Positions 1 through 7,426 of a stretch of 22,055 nt of DNA are shown here, one piece after another. A program made the position numbers and the translations under genes. The notes beneath the pieces were generated by a model, which was given only the letters and a program-made list of their open reading frames with translations, was not told where the DNA came from and made no database searches. Source of the DNA: CAXYVC01 sp964292295 (lineage in GTDB: Bacteria > Acidobacteriota > Holophagae > Holophagales > Holophagaceae); assembly GCA_964292295.1 (NCBI GenBank), contig CAXYVC010000036.1:1-22055 (forward strand). The letters run 5' to 3'. How positions within the stretch are numbered: position 1 is the first letter of the stretch; each line of letters starts with the position of its first letter.

Positions 1-20
1 TCCCGGTCTGAGGTGCCCAC

Positions 21-50
21 GAGAAACGCGCCCTTGCGGGCGCGTTTCTC
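21..50 (-). terminator. Intrinsic terminator after rplQ
   Basis: A perfect inverted repeat has 13-base arms at 21-33 and 38-50 (GAGAAACGCGCCC and its complement) and a 4-base loop. It lies 20 bases past the rplQ stop. Read on the minus strand, the 3' arm ends in GTTTCTC, a short U-rich stretch. It is the natural end of the long ribosomal-protein transcript. I see nothing else in bases 1-69. Confidence 0.85.
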
Positions 51-69
51 GATCAGGTTTCGGGAAGGC

Positions 70-468
70 CTACTCGGCGGCAGGCTCCTGGGCCTTGGGC
101 TCGGGCAGCACGTAGTCCACGAACTCCACCAGGGCCACATCCGCGCCCTCGCCAAGCCGGTGGGCCAGCTTGAGGATGCGCGTGTAGCCGCCGGGGCGCT
201 GGCCGAAGCGCTCGCGGAACGCGGGGCTGAAGAGCTTCTGCACCGCGACCTTGGAGCCCAGACGGGCCATGGCCAGGCGCCGGTTGGCAACGGTGTCCTG
301 CTTGGCAAGGGTGATGAAGGGCTCCACGAACTTGCGGAGCTCCTTGGCCTTCGGAAGGGTGGTCTCGATCCGCTCCGCCGCGATGAGGGCGGTGGCGAGG
401 TTCTTCATGAGGGCCTTGCGCTGGTTGGTGGTACGGCCCAGACGCCGGCCGGCAACAGAGTGACGCAT
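70..468 (-). CDS. rplQ: 50S ribosomal protein L17 (bL17)
   Basis: Large-subunit protein bL17, 132 residues, close to the usual 120-130. The N-terminus MRHSVAGRRLGRTTNQRKAL is the family signature, and GGYTRILKLAHRLGEGA (about residues 93-109) is the conserved C-terminal stretch. The tail is acidic and Ala/Pro-rich (PEPKAQEPAAE). The ATG is preceded by TAAGGAG, which overlaps the rpoA stop, with 9 bases between the genes, so it is probably coupled to rpoA. It is the last gene of the alpha-type cluster, and a terminator follows directly. Identification is secure. Confidence 0.97.
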   Translation of the reverse strand: MRHSVAGRRLGRTTNQRKALMKNLATALIAAERIETTLPKAKELRKFVEPFITLAKQDTVANRRLAMARLGSKVAVQKLFSPAFRERFGQRPGGYTRILKLAHRLGEGADVALVEFVDYVLPEPKAQEPAAE

Positions 469-477
469 GGCGGCTCC

Positions 478-1449
478 TTAGACTTCCTGTTCGATGCGCA
501 TTCCAAGGGAGAGGCCAATGCGAGCGAGCTCGTCCTTGATCTCCTGGAGCGATTTCTTGCCGAAATTCTTGGTCTTCATCAGCTCCGCCTCGGTCTTCTG
601 GACCAGCTCGCCGATGGTGGTGATGTTGGCGTTCCGCAGGCAGTTGTTGGCCCGCACGGAGAGCTCGAGCTCCTCGACGGACTTCGCCAGCCAGCTGTTC
701 ACCGTCTCGGCGCTCAGCACCTGCGTGGTCGCCTCGACCTCCACCGTGTCCTCGTCCTGGCGGGCGAAGATGAGGAAGTGCTCGCGGAGGATCAGGGCGG
801 CGTCACTGACGGCATCCTTGGGATCCACGGTGCCGTTGGTCCACACCTGGAGCGTGAGCTTCTCGTAGTCGGTGCTGTGGCCCACACGGGCGGCCTCGAC
901 CAGGTAGTTCACGCGGAGGATCGGGCTGTGGTTGGAATCCAGGGGAATCCAACCCAGGCCCAGCTTCTCGTCCAGGTTGCGGTCGGCCGTGACAAAACCG
1001 CGGCCGCCCCCGACCTGGATCTCCATCTCCAGTTCGCCCTCCTCGCCCAGGGTGGCGATGTGGACGTTGGGGTCCAGCACCTCCACGTTCTGGTTGCACT
1101 GGATCATGCCGGAGGTCACCTCGCCCTCGCCCTTGTGGCGGAGGGTGACGATCTGCGGCGTGTCCGCGTGGAGCTGGAAGGGGATTTCCTTGAGGTTGAG
1201 GAGGACATGGGTGATGTCCTCCCACACGCCGGGAAGGGTGGTGAATTCGTGCTGGACACCCTTGATCCGGACATTGGTGACGGCGGCGCCCTGAATGCTG
1301 CTCAGCAGCACCCGGCGCATGGCGTGGCCGCAGGTTGTGGCGAAACCACGCTCGAAGGGGTACGCCACGAACTCGCCGTAGCGCTCCGTCTTCGTCGCCG
1401 AGCTGAGTTCCGCGAAACGCGGACGCTGGAAGTCGCTGATGTTCAGCAT
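478..1449 (-). CDS. rpoA: DNA-directed RNA polymerase subunit alpha
   Basis: Alpha subunit of RNA polymerase, 323 residues (E. coli 329). The N-terminal assembly domain (about 1-230) includes the ERGFATTCGHAMRRVLLSSI stretch used for dimerisation and contact with beta/beta'. After a linker, the C-terminal domain (about 250-317) has the helix-hairpin-helix run TKNFGKKSLQEIKDELA. Arg266 in SVRANNCL matches the E. coli DNA-contacting R265, so binding to UP elements is expected. That fits the A-rich tract upstream of the S10 promoter in this window. The gene lies 10 bases after rpsD, with AAGGGGA as its Shine-Dalgarno. Linkage rpsM-rpsK-rpsD-rpoA-rplQ is the classical alpha operon order. Confidence 0.98.
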   Translation of the reverse strand: MLNISDFQRPRFAELSSATKTERYGEFVAYPFERGFATTCGHAMRRVLLSSIQGAAVTNVRIKGVQHEFTTLPGVWEDITHVLLNLKEIPFQLHADTPQIVTLRHKGEGEVTSGMIQCNQNVEVLDPNVHIATLGEEGELEMEIQVGGGRGFVTADRNLDEKLGLGWIPLDSNHSPILRVNYLVEAARVGHSTDYEKLTLQVWTNGTVDPKDAVSDAALILREHFLIFARQDEDTVEVEATTQVLSAETVNSWLAKSVEELELSVRANNCLRNANITTIGELVQKTEAELMKTKNFGKKSLQEIKDELARIGLSLGMRIEQEV

Positions 1450-1459
1450 CCCGGTCCCC

Positions 1460-2092
1460 TTACTTGCTGTAGAGCTCGACGATCAACTGCTCGTTGATGT
1501 CCAGGGGCACATCCTCGCGGGTGGGCATGGAGATCACCTGGCCCTTGAACGCGTTCGCGTCGAGGGTCAGCCACTTCGGAATGCCACGCCCCTGGGCGGT
1601 ATCCACCGAGGTCTTGACGAGCTCGTTGTTCTTGGCGCGGTCGGACAGGTCGATGGACTGCCCGGCCTTGGTCTGGAAACTGGGAATGTCGACCCGGCGG
1701 CCGTCCACCTGGACGTGGCCGTGCATGACCATCTGGCGGGCAGCGGCGCGGCTGGGCGCGAAGCCCAGGCGGTACACCACGTTGTCCAGGCGCTGCTCGA
1801 GGATCGCCAGCAGGTTGTGGCCGGTCACGCCCTTCTTGCGCTCGGCGCGCTCGAAGTAGAGGCGGAACTGCTTCTCAAGCACGCCGTAGATGCGCTTGAC
1901 CTTCTGCTTCTCGCGGAGCTGGACGGCGTAGCCGGTCGGCTTCTTGGTCTTGCCGCCGCCGTGCTGGCCGGGGATCTTGCCCTTGCGGGTCTCGAAACTG
2001 CACTTCTCCTTGAAGCAGCGTTCGCCCTTCAGGAAGAGCTTCATGCCCTCGCGCCGGCAGAGTCGGCAGACGGCGTCATTGTATCGTGCCAT
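1460..2092 (-). CDS. rpsD: 30S ribosomal protein S4 (uS4), zinc-binding form
   Basis: Small-subunit assembly-initiating protein uS4, 210 residues. The N-terminus holds four cysteines, C9, C12, C26 and C31 (C-X2-C-X13-C-X4-C), the zinc-binding C+ form. An S4 RNA-binding domain follows, with RLDNVVYRLGFAPSRAAARQ and the MVMHGHVQVDGRRVDIPS strand-turn region (about residues 105-145). It sits 18 bases after rpsK with a strong AAGGAGA. In E. coli, S4 represses its own operon by binding the mRNA around the rpsM start. I see no recognisable S4 pseudoknot here, but I could not fold the RNA. Confidence 0.98.
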   Translation of the reverse strand: MARYNDAVCRLCRREGMKLFLKGERCFKEKCSFETRKGKIPGQHGGGKTKKPTGYAVQLREKQKVKRIYGVLEKQFRLYFERAERKKGVTGHNLLAILEQRLDNVVYRLGFAPSRAAARQMVMHGHVQVDGRRVDIPSFQTKAGQSIDLSDRAKNNELVKTSVDTAQGRGIPKWLTLDANAFKGQVISMPTREDVPLDINEQLIVELYSK

Positions 2093-2110
2093 GTTCTATC
2101 TCCTTCTGCC

Positions 2111-2518
2111 TTACACGCGGCGCCGCTTGGGCGGCCGGCAGCCGTTGTGGGGGATGGGGGTGACGTCGCGGATGCTCGTCACCTGGATGCCCGCGGCGTT
2201 GAGCGCGCGGATGGAGGACTCGCGGCCGGAGCCGGGGCCCTTCACGCGCACGTCCACCGAGCGGACGCCATGCTCCTTCGCAGCCTCGGCGGCCACGCCC
2301 GCGGCGATCTGGGCCGCGAAGGGCGTGCCCTTGCGGGTGCCACGGAAGTTCTGGTTCCCGCTGGAAGCCCAGCAGAGCATGTTCCCCATGGGGTCGGAGA
2401 TGCTGATGATGGTGTTGTTGAAGGACGCCTGCACATGGGCGATGCCATGGGGTACGTTCTTCTTTTCCTTCTTCTTGGCCACCTTCTTACCGGCGGTCTT
2501 GGTCTGCGTCTTGGCCAT
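2111..2518 (-). CDS. rpsK: 30S ribosomal protein S11 (uS11)
   Basis: Platform protein uS11, 135 residues. A lysine-rich N-terminal tail (MAKTQTKTAGKKVAKKKEKK) precedes the conserved core: GIAHVQASFNNTIISISDP, then GTRKGTPFAAQIAAGVAAE, then VDVRVKGPGSGRESSIRAL, ending in the basic HNGCRPPKRRRV motif that contacts 16S rRNA and mRNA near the Shine-Dalgarno helix. The ATG is preceded by GAGGAT, 14 bases after the rpsM stop. The family assignment is unambiguous. Confidence 0.98.
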   Translation of the reverse strand: MAKTQTKTAGKKVAKKKEKKNVPHGIAHVQASFNNTIISISDPMGNMLCWASSGNQNFRGTRKGTPFAAQIAAGVAAEAAKEHGVRSVDVRVKGPGSGRESSIRALNAAGIQVTSIRDVTPIPHNGCRPPKRRRV

Positions 2519-2532
2519 CTGAGATCCTCAGC

Positions 2533-2901
2533 CTACTTCTTCTTGCCGGCCACGGTCTTCCGCTTGCCCTTGCGGGTGCGGGCGTTGGTGTGCGTGCGCT
2601 GCCCACGAACCGGCAGGCCCCTCCGGTGGCGGATGCCCCGGTAGCTGCCGATGTCCATGAGACGCTTGATGTTGAGGGCAATCTCCTTGCGCAGGTCGCC
2701 CTCGACGGTCTCGTCGGTGGTGATGACCTTGCGGATGCGGCCCACCTCGTCCTCGGTCAGGTCACGCACCTTGGTGCCGTGATCGACCTTCGCGCGGTCG
2801 AGGATGCTCTGGGCCTTGGAGCGGCCGATGCCATAGATGTACGTCAGCGCGATTTCAATGCGCTTGTTGACGGGCAGATCGATTCCAGCGATACGCGCCA
2901 T
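2533..2901 (-). CDS. rpsM: 30S ribosomal protein S13 (uS13)
   Basis: Head protein uS13, 122 residues, which bridges to the large subunit and touches P-site tRNA with its basic tail. It begins MARIAGIDLPVNKRIEIALT and has the helix-two-turn-helix YIYGIGRSKAQSIL. The RRGLPVRGQRTHTNARTRKG signature is near residues 91-112, and the C-terminus is KRKTVAGKKK. The start is set by AAGGAG 7 bases upstream, right after the rpmJ stop. It opens the alpha-type group rpsM-rpsK-rpsD-rpoA-rplQ. Confidence 0.98.
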   Translation of the reverse strand: MARIAGIDLPVNKRIEIALTYIYGIGRSKAQSILDRAKVDHGTKVRDLTEDEVGRIRKVITTDETVEGDLRKEIALNIKRLMDIGSYRGIRHRRGLPVRGQRTHTNARTRKGKRKTVAGKKK

Positions 2902-2910
2902 GCTGACTCC

Positions 2911-3027
2911 TTAACCCTGCCGCTGCTTGTGCTTGGGGTTCTTCTTGCAGATGATCCGAATCACGCCTTCGCGACGGACCACCTTGCAGTGCTCGCACAG
3001 CTTCTTGATGGAAGGCCGTACTTTCAT
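2911..3027 (-). CDS. rpmJ: 50S ribosomal protein L36 (bL36), zinc-binding form
   Basis: A 38-residue protein. I translated it directly: it starts MKVRPSIKKLCEHCKVVRRE and ends KKNPKHKQRQG. Cys11, Cys14, Cys27 and His33 make the CCCH zinc ribbon of the C+ form of bL36. GAGGAAACC precedes the ATG, 22 bases after infA, and rpsM follows after 9 bases. The order infA-rpmJ-rpsM is the common bacterial arrangement. Identification is secure despite the small size. Confidence 0.96.
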   Translation of the reverse strand: MKVRPSIKKLCEHCKVVRREGVIRIICKKNPKHKQRQG

Positions 3028-3048
3028 GGTTTCCTCACGGTTGGATTG

Positions 3049-3267
3049 CTACTTGAAGCGGTAGATGATACGCCCGCGGGACAGGTCGTAGGGGGTGACC
3101 TCGACCAGCACGCGGTCGCCGGGAAGGATGCGGATGAAGTTCTTGCGCATCTTCCCGCTGATGTGCGCGAGCACCTGGTGCTTGTTCTCCAACTCCACGC
3201 GGAACACGGCGTTGGGCAGTGCCTCGACCACGATGGCCTCGAGCTCGATGGCTTCTTCCTTGCTCAA
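3049..3267 (-). CDS. infA: Translation initiation factor IF-1
   Basis: IF-1, 72 residues, is a single OB-fold (S1-like) protein that binds the 30S A site during initiation. The run VLAHISGKMRKNFIRILPGD is nearly universal in the family, and the protein ends SRGRIIYRFK. The start codon is TTG: the sequence CGCTTGAGC overlaps the adk stop (TTG at 3267-3265, TGA at 3266-3264). No in-frame ATG lies upstream, and SKEEAIELE matches the family N-terminus from this codon. GGAG sits about 9 bases upstream inside adk. The 4-base overlap suggests translational coupling to adk. No map gene lies between adk and infA, unlike in many bacteria. Confidence 0.96.
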   Translation of the reverse strand: MSKEEAIELEAIVVEALPNAVFRVELENKHQVLAHISGKMRKNFIRILPGDRVLVEVTPYDLSRGRIIYRFK

Positions 3268-3920
3268 GCGTGCATCTCCATGAAGATGGGGAACAGGTTC
3301 CCGGACACGACGGCCGGCGCGTAGTTACCATCCACGCTCCGGTATTGCGGACGCCCCCGGTAGTGCTCGGCCATCGGCTGGAAGGTCTGCTCGAACGCGA
3401 GCATCCGGCTTTCGAAGGCCATGAGGGTGTCGTCGGACCGCTGCCTCAGGGGACTTCCGCAGCGGTCACAGGCGCCTTCCCTCGCGGGGGGCTTGTTTTC
3501 AACGTGGTAGATGGCGCCGCAGGCAGGGTTGCTGCAGACACGACGGCCAACCACGCGCTTGGCCAGCACATCCCGGGGGACCTCGATCTCCACCACATGA
3601 CCCAGCTCGATGCCCTGATCGGAGAGGAATTGATCAAGGGCCTGAGCCTGATGAAGGGTCCTGGGGTAGCCATCGAGCAACACGTCGCAAGTCTCTTCCC
3701 GCAGCCGCGCAAAGACGAGCCCGTTGACAGTGTCGTCGTCCACCAGATTGCCGGAGGCCATGATGGCCTTGGCCCGAAGGCCGATTTCCGTCTCTTGTGA
3801 AACGGCATCTCTCAGAATATCACCCGTGGAGAGGTGAATCAATTGCAGCTTCTCGACAAGATCCTTGGCCGCGCTTCCCTTGCCGCAGCCAGGCGCACCG
3901 AGCAGCAGGTGGACCCTCAT
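3264..3920 (-). CDS. adk: Adenylate kinase with zinc-type lid
   Basis: Cytosolic enzyme interconverting ATP + AMP and 2 ADP, 218 residues (long form). The P-loop is GAPGCGKGS at 8-16; the last position is Ser where Thr is usual. The AMP-binding segment STGDILRDAV starts at 31, and DGYPRT at 83-88 is the usual DGFPRT variant. The lid (about 123-163) carries Cys129, Cys134, Cys151 and Cys154 followed by LRQRSDD, which implies a zinc-bound lid with a slightly longer first cysteine spacing (C-X4-C). The ATG overlaps the secY stop as ATGA, and its own stop overlaps the infA start, so secY-adk-infA look translationally linked. Confidence 0.97.
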   Translation of the reverse strand: MRVHLLLGAPGCGKGSAAKDLVEKLQLIHLSTGDILRDAVSQETEIGLRAKAIMASGNLVDDDTVNGLVFARLREETCDVLLDGYPRTLHQAQALDQFLSDQGIELGHVVEIEVPRDVLAKRVVGRRVCSNPACGAIYHVENKPPAREGACDRCGSPLRQRSDDTLMAFESRMLAFEQTFQPMAEHYRGRPQYRSVDGNYAPAVVSGNLFPIFMEMHA

Positions 3921-5257
3921 CGGCCCCGGCCTCCCATCCGGGCGTTGCGGCCACCACGGACGCGCCCCTGTTCAAGGAAGCCGTCGTAGTGTCGCATGAC
4001 CTGATAGCTGTCCAGCTGGGCCATGGTGTCCATGGCCACGCCAACCACGATCAGCAGCGAGGTGCCACCGAAGTAGAAGTTCAGGCCGGGCATCTTGTTG
4101 AGGATCACCAGGGGCACGATGCTCACCAGGGCAAGATAGACGGCGCCCACGAGGGTCAGCTTGGACAGGATGCTGTCCATGAAAACGCTGGTCTCGCGGC
4201 CAGGGCGGATGCCGGGGATGTAGCCGCCGGACCGCTTCATGTTGTCGGCCGTCTCGTCCGGGTTGAACACGATGCTGGTGTAGAAGAACGCGAAGAAGAC
4301 CACGACCCCCACGAAGACGGGGGTGTAGATCCAGAAGTGGGCCTGCGGGCTGATGTAGCTCGCCGCGCGGCTCAGCCACTCCCAGCGGGTGAACTGTGCG
4401 ATCGTGGCGGGGAAGAAGATGACGGAGCTCGCGAAGATCACCGGCATCACGCCCGCGGTGTTCAGCTTCAGGGGCAGGTAGGAGCTGCGCTGGCTGGCCA
4501 TGCGGGAGCTGTCGACGCGGCGGGCGTAGTGGATGGGGATGCGCCGGTAGGCGTTCTCCACCATCACCACCGCGATCAGCACCGCCGCCATGACGGCGAT
4601 CAGCAGGATGTAGATGCCGGGAGGCATCCCCTTGCCCGCGAGGCTCCCGCGGAAGCTGTCGACGAGCGTCTCGACGGCGCGCGGAAGGCCCGCCACGATG
4701 CCCGCGAAGATCATCAGGCTGATGCCGTTGCCAACGCCGCGATCGGTGATCTGCTCGCCGATCCACATCACGAAGATGGTGCCGGTCGTGAGCGTCCAGG
4801 CGCACAGGAACTTGAAGCCGAAGCCGGGATCGGCCACGACATCCGTGCCCATGCCCTGCGCCAGGGAGGCGATGCCGAAGCCCTGGATGAAGGCCAGCGC
4901 CACGGTGAGGTACCGGGTGTACTGGTTGAGCTTCTGGCGACCCGCCTCGCCCTCCTTCTTCTGGAGGTTCTCGAGGGTCGGCACCACCGCCCCCATCAGC
5001 TGGAGCACGATGGAGGCGGTGATGTAGGGCGTGATGCCCAGTGCGAACACCGAGAACTTCTTGAAGGCACCGCCGGAGAACAGGTCCACCACGTTCATCA
5101 GGTCCCCGGCCTTGCCCAGGTTGTGGGCCAGGGCCTCCGCGTTCACGCCGGGCACCGACACGTGGACGCCCAGCCGGTAGATGACCAGCAGGACCAGCGT
5201 GAAGAGCAGGCGCTTGCGGAGTTCGGGGTTGGTGAAGAGCTGCCGGAGGCGTTCCAT
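3917..5257 (-). CDS. secY: Protein translocase channel subunit SecY
   Basis: The central pore of the Sec translocon in the inner membrane, 446 residues with about ten hydrophobic segments. It starts MERLRQLFTNPELRKRLLFT, where the first membrane helix begins. The SecY signature GITPYITASIVLQLM is at 74-88, the cytoplasmic loop KKEGEAGRQKLNQYTRYLTV at about 100-119, and NGISLMIFAGIVAGLP in the middle. The tail is short and Arg/Gly-rich (VRGGRNARMGGRGR). The start follows rplO by 9 bases, with TAAGG on the rplO stop. Linkage rplO-secY-adk is standard for the end of the spc operon. Confidence 0.98.
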   Translation of the reverse strand: MERLRQLFTNPELRKRLLFTLVLLVIYRLGVHVSVPGVNAEALAHNLGKAGDLMNVVDLFSGGAFKKFSVFALGITPYITASIVLQLMGAVVPTLENLQKKEGEAGRQKLNQYTRYLTVALAFIQGFGIASLAQGMGTDVVADPGFGFKFLCAWTLTTGTIFVMWIGEQITDRGVGNGISLMIFAGIVAGLPRAVETLVDSFRGSLAGKGMPPGIYILLIAVMAAVLIAVVMVENAYRRIPIHYARRVDSSRMASQRSSYLPLKLNTAGVMPVIFASSVIFFPATIAQFTRWEWLSRAASYISPQAHFWIYTPVFVGVVVFFAFFYTSIVFNPDETADNMKRSGGYIPGIRPGRETSVFMDSILSKLTLVGAVYLALVSIVPLVILNKMPGLNFYFGGTSLLIVVGVAMDTMAQLDSYQVMRHYDGFLEQGRVRGGRNARMGGRGR

Positions 5258-5266
5258 GCGCGTGCC

Positions 5267-5728
5267 TTACTGGGCCTGCTCGGGGCAGGCTTCCTGGATG
5301 GAGCCGCCCTTGGCCAGGATGGCCTCGCGGGCACCCTTGGTCACGCGGTCGGCCACCACGGTCACCTTGCAGGTGAGCTCGCCGCTGGCGAGCACCACGA
5401 TGCGGGCGATGCGGGAGCCCACGAGCTTGCGCTCGCGCAGGACGTCCAGGGAGACGGTCTCGCCGTCCTTGAAGTAGGTGCTGATCATGCCCAGGCTGAC
5501 TTCCTGGGTCTCGGGCGCGAAGATGTTGGTGAAGCCGCGCTTGGGAAGACGGCGATGCAGGGGCATCTGGCCACCCTCGAAGCCGCGCTGGCGGCTGTAG
5601 CCGCGGCGGCTCTTCTGGCCCTTTTCGCCGCGCGTCGAGGTCTTGCCCATGCCGGAGCCCTTGCCCCGGCCCACGCGCTTGCGGCTCTTGACGGCGCCCT
5701 CGGCGGGCTTGAGTTCATTCAGCTTCAT
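5267..5728 (-). CDS. rplO: 50S ribosomal protein L15 (uL15)
   Basis: Late-assembly large-subunit protein uL15, 153 residues. The N-terminus MKLNELKPAEGAVKSRKRVG leads into the glycine/arginine-rich extension GRGKGSGMGKTSTRGEKGQK that threads into 23S rRNA. GFEGGQMPLHRRLPKRGF (about 50-67) is the family signature. The C-terminal half (about 75-148) is the globular domain. The ATG is 3 bases after the rpmD stop, and its Shine-Dalgarno GAAGGGG lies inside the end of rpmD. Confidence 0.97.
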   Translation of the reverse strand: MKLNELKPAEGAVKSRKRVGRGKGSGMGKTSTRGEKGQKSRRGYSRQRGFEGGQMPLHRRLPKRGFTNIFAPETQEVSLGMISTYFKDGETVSLDVLRERKLVGSRIARIVVLASGELTCKVTVVADRVTKGAREAILAKGGSIQEACPEQAQ

Positions 5729-5731
5729 GAC

Positions 5732-5929
5732 TTACCCCTTCACCGTGACGTCGATGAGGTAGGGAATCCGCTTGACGATTCCGTGCACGTTCGGCGTGTA
5801 CTCGCACTGGCGCGTATCGCCCACCTTCTTGAGCCCCAGCGTCTGGACGAAGGCCCGGTGCTTGGGAACGCAGCAGATGGTGGAGCGCTTGAGGGTCAGG
5901 ACGACCTGCTTTCCGATCATCTGGGACAT
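5732..5929 (-). CDS. rpmD: 50S ribosomal protein L30 (uL30)
   Basis: Small large-subunit protein uL30, 65 residues (usual 58-62). The fold signature is visible: VVLTLKRSTICCVPKHRAFV, then LGLKKVGDT, then the C-terminal IVKRIPYLIDVTV strand. Two adjacent cysteines (C19-C20) replace the small or basic residues usual in the loop before PKHR, a mild oddity. The ATG follows the rpsE stop by one base, with GGAGG 8-9 bases upstream inside rpsE. Its position between rpsE and rplO supports the call. Confidence 0.93.
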   Translation of the reverse strand: MSQMIGKQVVLTLKRSTICCVPKHRAFVQTLGLKKVGDTRQCEYTPNVHGIVKRIPYLIDVTVKG

Positions 5930-5930
5930 G

Positions 5931-6467
5931 TTAAGCCTCCGCCTGGTCCAGGCCGCGGTTCTGCATGACCGTGTAGGGATCCATCAGGTTGCGGAAGCCC
6001 TCGAAGGTCGCGCGGACCACGTTGTGGGGATTGCTGCTGCCCAGGCTCTTGGTCAGCACGTTGTTGACGCCCACGGCCTCCATGATGGCGCGCACGGTGG
6101 CGCCGGCGATGACGCCCGTGCCCTCGGGGGCGGGCTTCAGCAGCACGGAACCGCTGCCGAAGCGGCCGGTCACGGGGTGGGGGATGGTGCCGCCAGGCGT
6201 GACGGGCACCTTGATCATGTTGCGCTTGGCGCTCTCGATGCCCTTCTTGATGGCGGAGGGCACTTCCAGCGCCTTGCCCAGGCCGAAGCCCACGCGGCCC
6301 TTGCCGTCACCCACGACGACAAGCGCGGAGAAGCTGAAATTCTTGCCGCCCTTCACCACCTTGGTGACGCGGCCCACGTAGATGACCTGGTCCTTGAACT
6401 CGCTCTGCGGCGCATCGCCGGGAGCATTCCTGTGCTCTGCCTTGTGGTCTGCAGCGGTCATAGCCAT
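5931..6467 (-). CDS. rpsE: 30S ribosomal protein S5 (uS5)
   Basis: Decoding-fidelity protein uS5, 178 residues. After a variable N-terminal tail of about 24 residues, the double-stranded-RNA-binding domain follows with KVVKGGKNFSFSALVVVGD and GRVGFGLGKALEVPSAIKKG. The C-terminal domain has VIAGATVRAIMEAVGVNNVL and SSNPHNVVRATFEGF. Two starts are possible, at 6467 and at a second Met two codons in (6461); both are served by GGGAGGGG overlapping the rplR stop. I kept the longer one. It lies between rplR and rpmD, the standard spc order. Confidence 0.97.
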   Translation of the reverse strand: MAMTAADHKAEHRNAPGDAPQSEFKDQVIYVGRVTKVVKGGKNFSFSALVVVGDGKGRVGFGLGKALEVPSAIKKGIESAKRNMIKVPVTPGGTIPHPVTGRFGSGSVLLKPAPEGTGVIAGATVRAIMEAVGVNNVLTKSLGSSNPHNVVRATFEGFRNLMDPYTVMQNRGLDQAEA

Positions 6468-6477
6468 TGGCCCCTCC

Positions 6478-6840
6478 CTAGAACTGGAGCCCGGCTTCGC
6501 GGGCGCTGTCGGCCAGCGCCTTCACGCGGCCGTGGTAGACGTAGCCGTTGCGGTCGAAGACCACCGCCTTGACGCCCTGCTCGATGAGCCGGGCGGCGAT
6601 GCGGGCACCCACGGCCTTGGCGGCCGCGATGTTGCACCCGTTCTTGAGCTCCCCGCGCAGCTCCTTCTCGAGGCTGGAGGCGGAGGCAAGGGTCACGCCC
6701 CTGCTGTCGTCCACGGCCTGCACGTAGATGCGCTTGAGGCTCTTGAAGATCGTGAGACGCGGACGCTCGGCGGTTCCGGAGACGCGGCCCCGGATGCGGG
6801 TCTTGGTCTTTTCGCGGCGAAGCTTGAGATCGTTAGCCAT
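6478..6840 (-). CDS. rplR: 50S ribosomal protein L18 (uL18)
   Basis: 5S rRNA-binding protein uL18, 120 residues. The basic N-terminus (KLRREKTKTRIRGRVSGTAE) is followed by RPRLTIFKSLKRIYVQAVDD, the family signature. The C-terminal part ends with VFDRNGYVYHGRVKALADSA then REAGLQF, matching the conserved end of the family. With L5, also encoded here, it anchors 5S rRNA in the central protuberance. The start at 6840 has GAGGGGG about 8 bases upstream, 13 bases after rplF. Confidence 0.97.
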   Translation of the reverse strand: MANDLKLRREKTKTRIRGRVSGTAERPRLTIFKSLKRIYVQAVDDSRGVTLASASSLEKELRGELKNGCNIAAAKAVGARIAARLIEQGVKAVVFDRNGYVYHGRVKALADSAREAGLQF

Positions 6841-6853
6841 CTCTGCGCCCCCT

Positions 6854-7390
6854 CTACTTGCCGGTCTTGCCGGCCTTGCGCCGGATCACTTCGCCGGTGT
6901 ACATGACACCCTTGCCCTTGTAGGGCTCGGGCTTGCGGAACTTGCGGATGTCGGCGGCCACCTGGCCCACGAGCTGGCGGTCGATGCCGGTCACCACGAC
7001 GTGGGTGTTCTTCTCCACCGCGATCTCGATGCCCTTGGGGGCATCGTAGAGGATGGGATGGCTGTAGCCGAGGTCCAGACGGAGCTTGCCGCTCTCGAGG
7101 GCAGCCTTGTAGCCGACGCCCACGATGTCGAGTTCCTTCTTCCAGCCTTCCGCCACGCCGGTCACGGCGTTCTGCAGGAGGGCGCGGGTCAGGCCGTGCC
7201 AGGCCCGGGTCTGGGCCTCATCGTTGGCACGGGCGAGGACGACGGAATCGGCCTGCACGTCGAAGCTGATCCCCGCGGGGATCGGGCAGCTCAGCTTGCC
7301 CTTGGAACCCTCGACGACAGCCTCGGCCCCGTTGACAGTGACTTTGACGCCTTTCGGCAGCGTCACGGGCTTCTTTCCGATGCGAGACAT
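6854..7390 (-). CDS. rplF: 50S ribosomal protein L6 (uL6)
   Basis: Protein uL6 near the factor-binding site of the large subunit, 178 residues with two related alpha/beta domains (about 1-82 and 83-178). It starts MSRIGKKPVTLPKGVKVTVN. The second domain ends in IRKFRKPEPYKGKGVMYTGE, followed by VIRRKAGKTGK, the conserved rRNA-binding tail. The start has AAGGAT 8 bases upstream. It is separated from rpsH by 36 bases in which I see no clear signal. Confidence 0.98.
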   Translation of the reverse strand: MSRIGKKPVTLPKGVKVTVNGAEAVVEGSKGKLSCPIPAGISFDVQADSVVLARANDEAQTRAWHGLTRALLQNAVTGVAEGWKKELDIVGVGYKAALESGKLRLDLGYSHPILYDAPKGIEIAVEKNTHVVVTGIDRQLVGQVAADIRKFRKPEPYKGKGVMYTGEVIRRKAGKTGK

Positions 7391-7426
7391 GTTCGAATCC
7401 TTGAAAGATGTTTCGGTGCGGGTGGA

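Noticed and set aside
3797..5968. 723-codon plus-strand open frame opposite adk, secY, rplO and rpmD
   Set aside because: It lies antisense to four certain genes, is low-complexity (Ala, Gly, His, Asp, Val), and is the usual shadow of GC-rich codon use.
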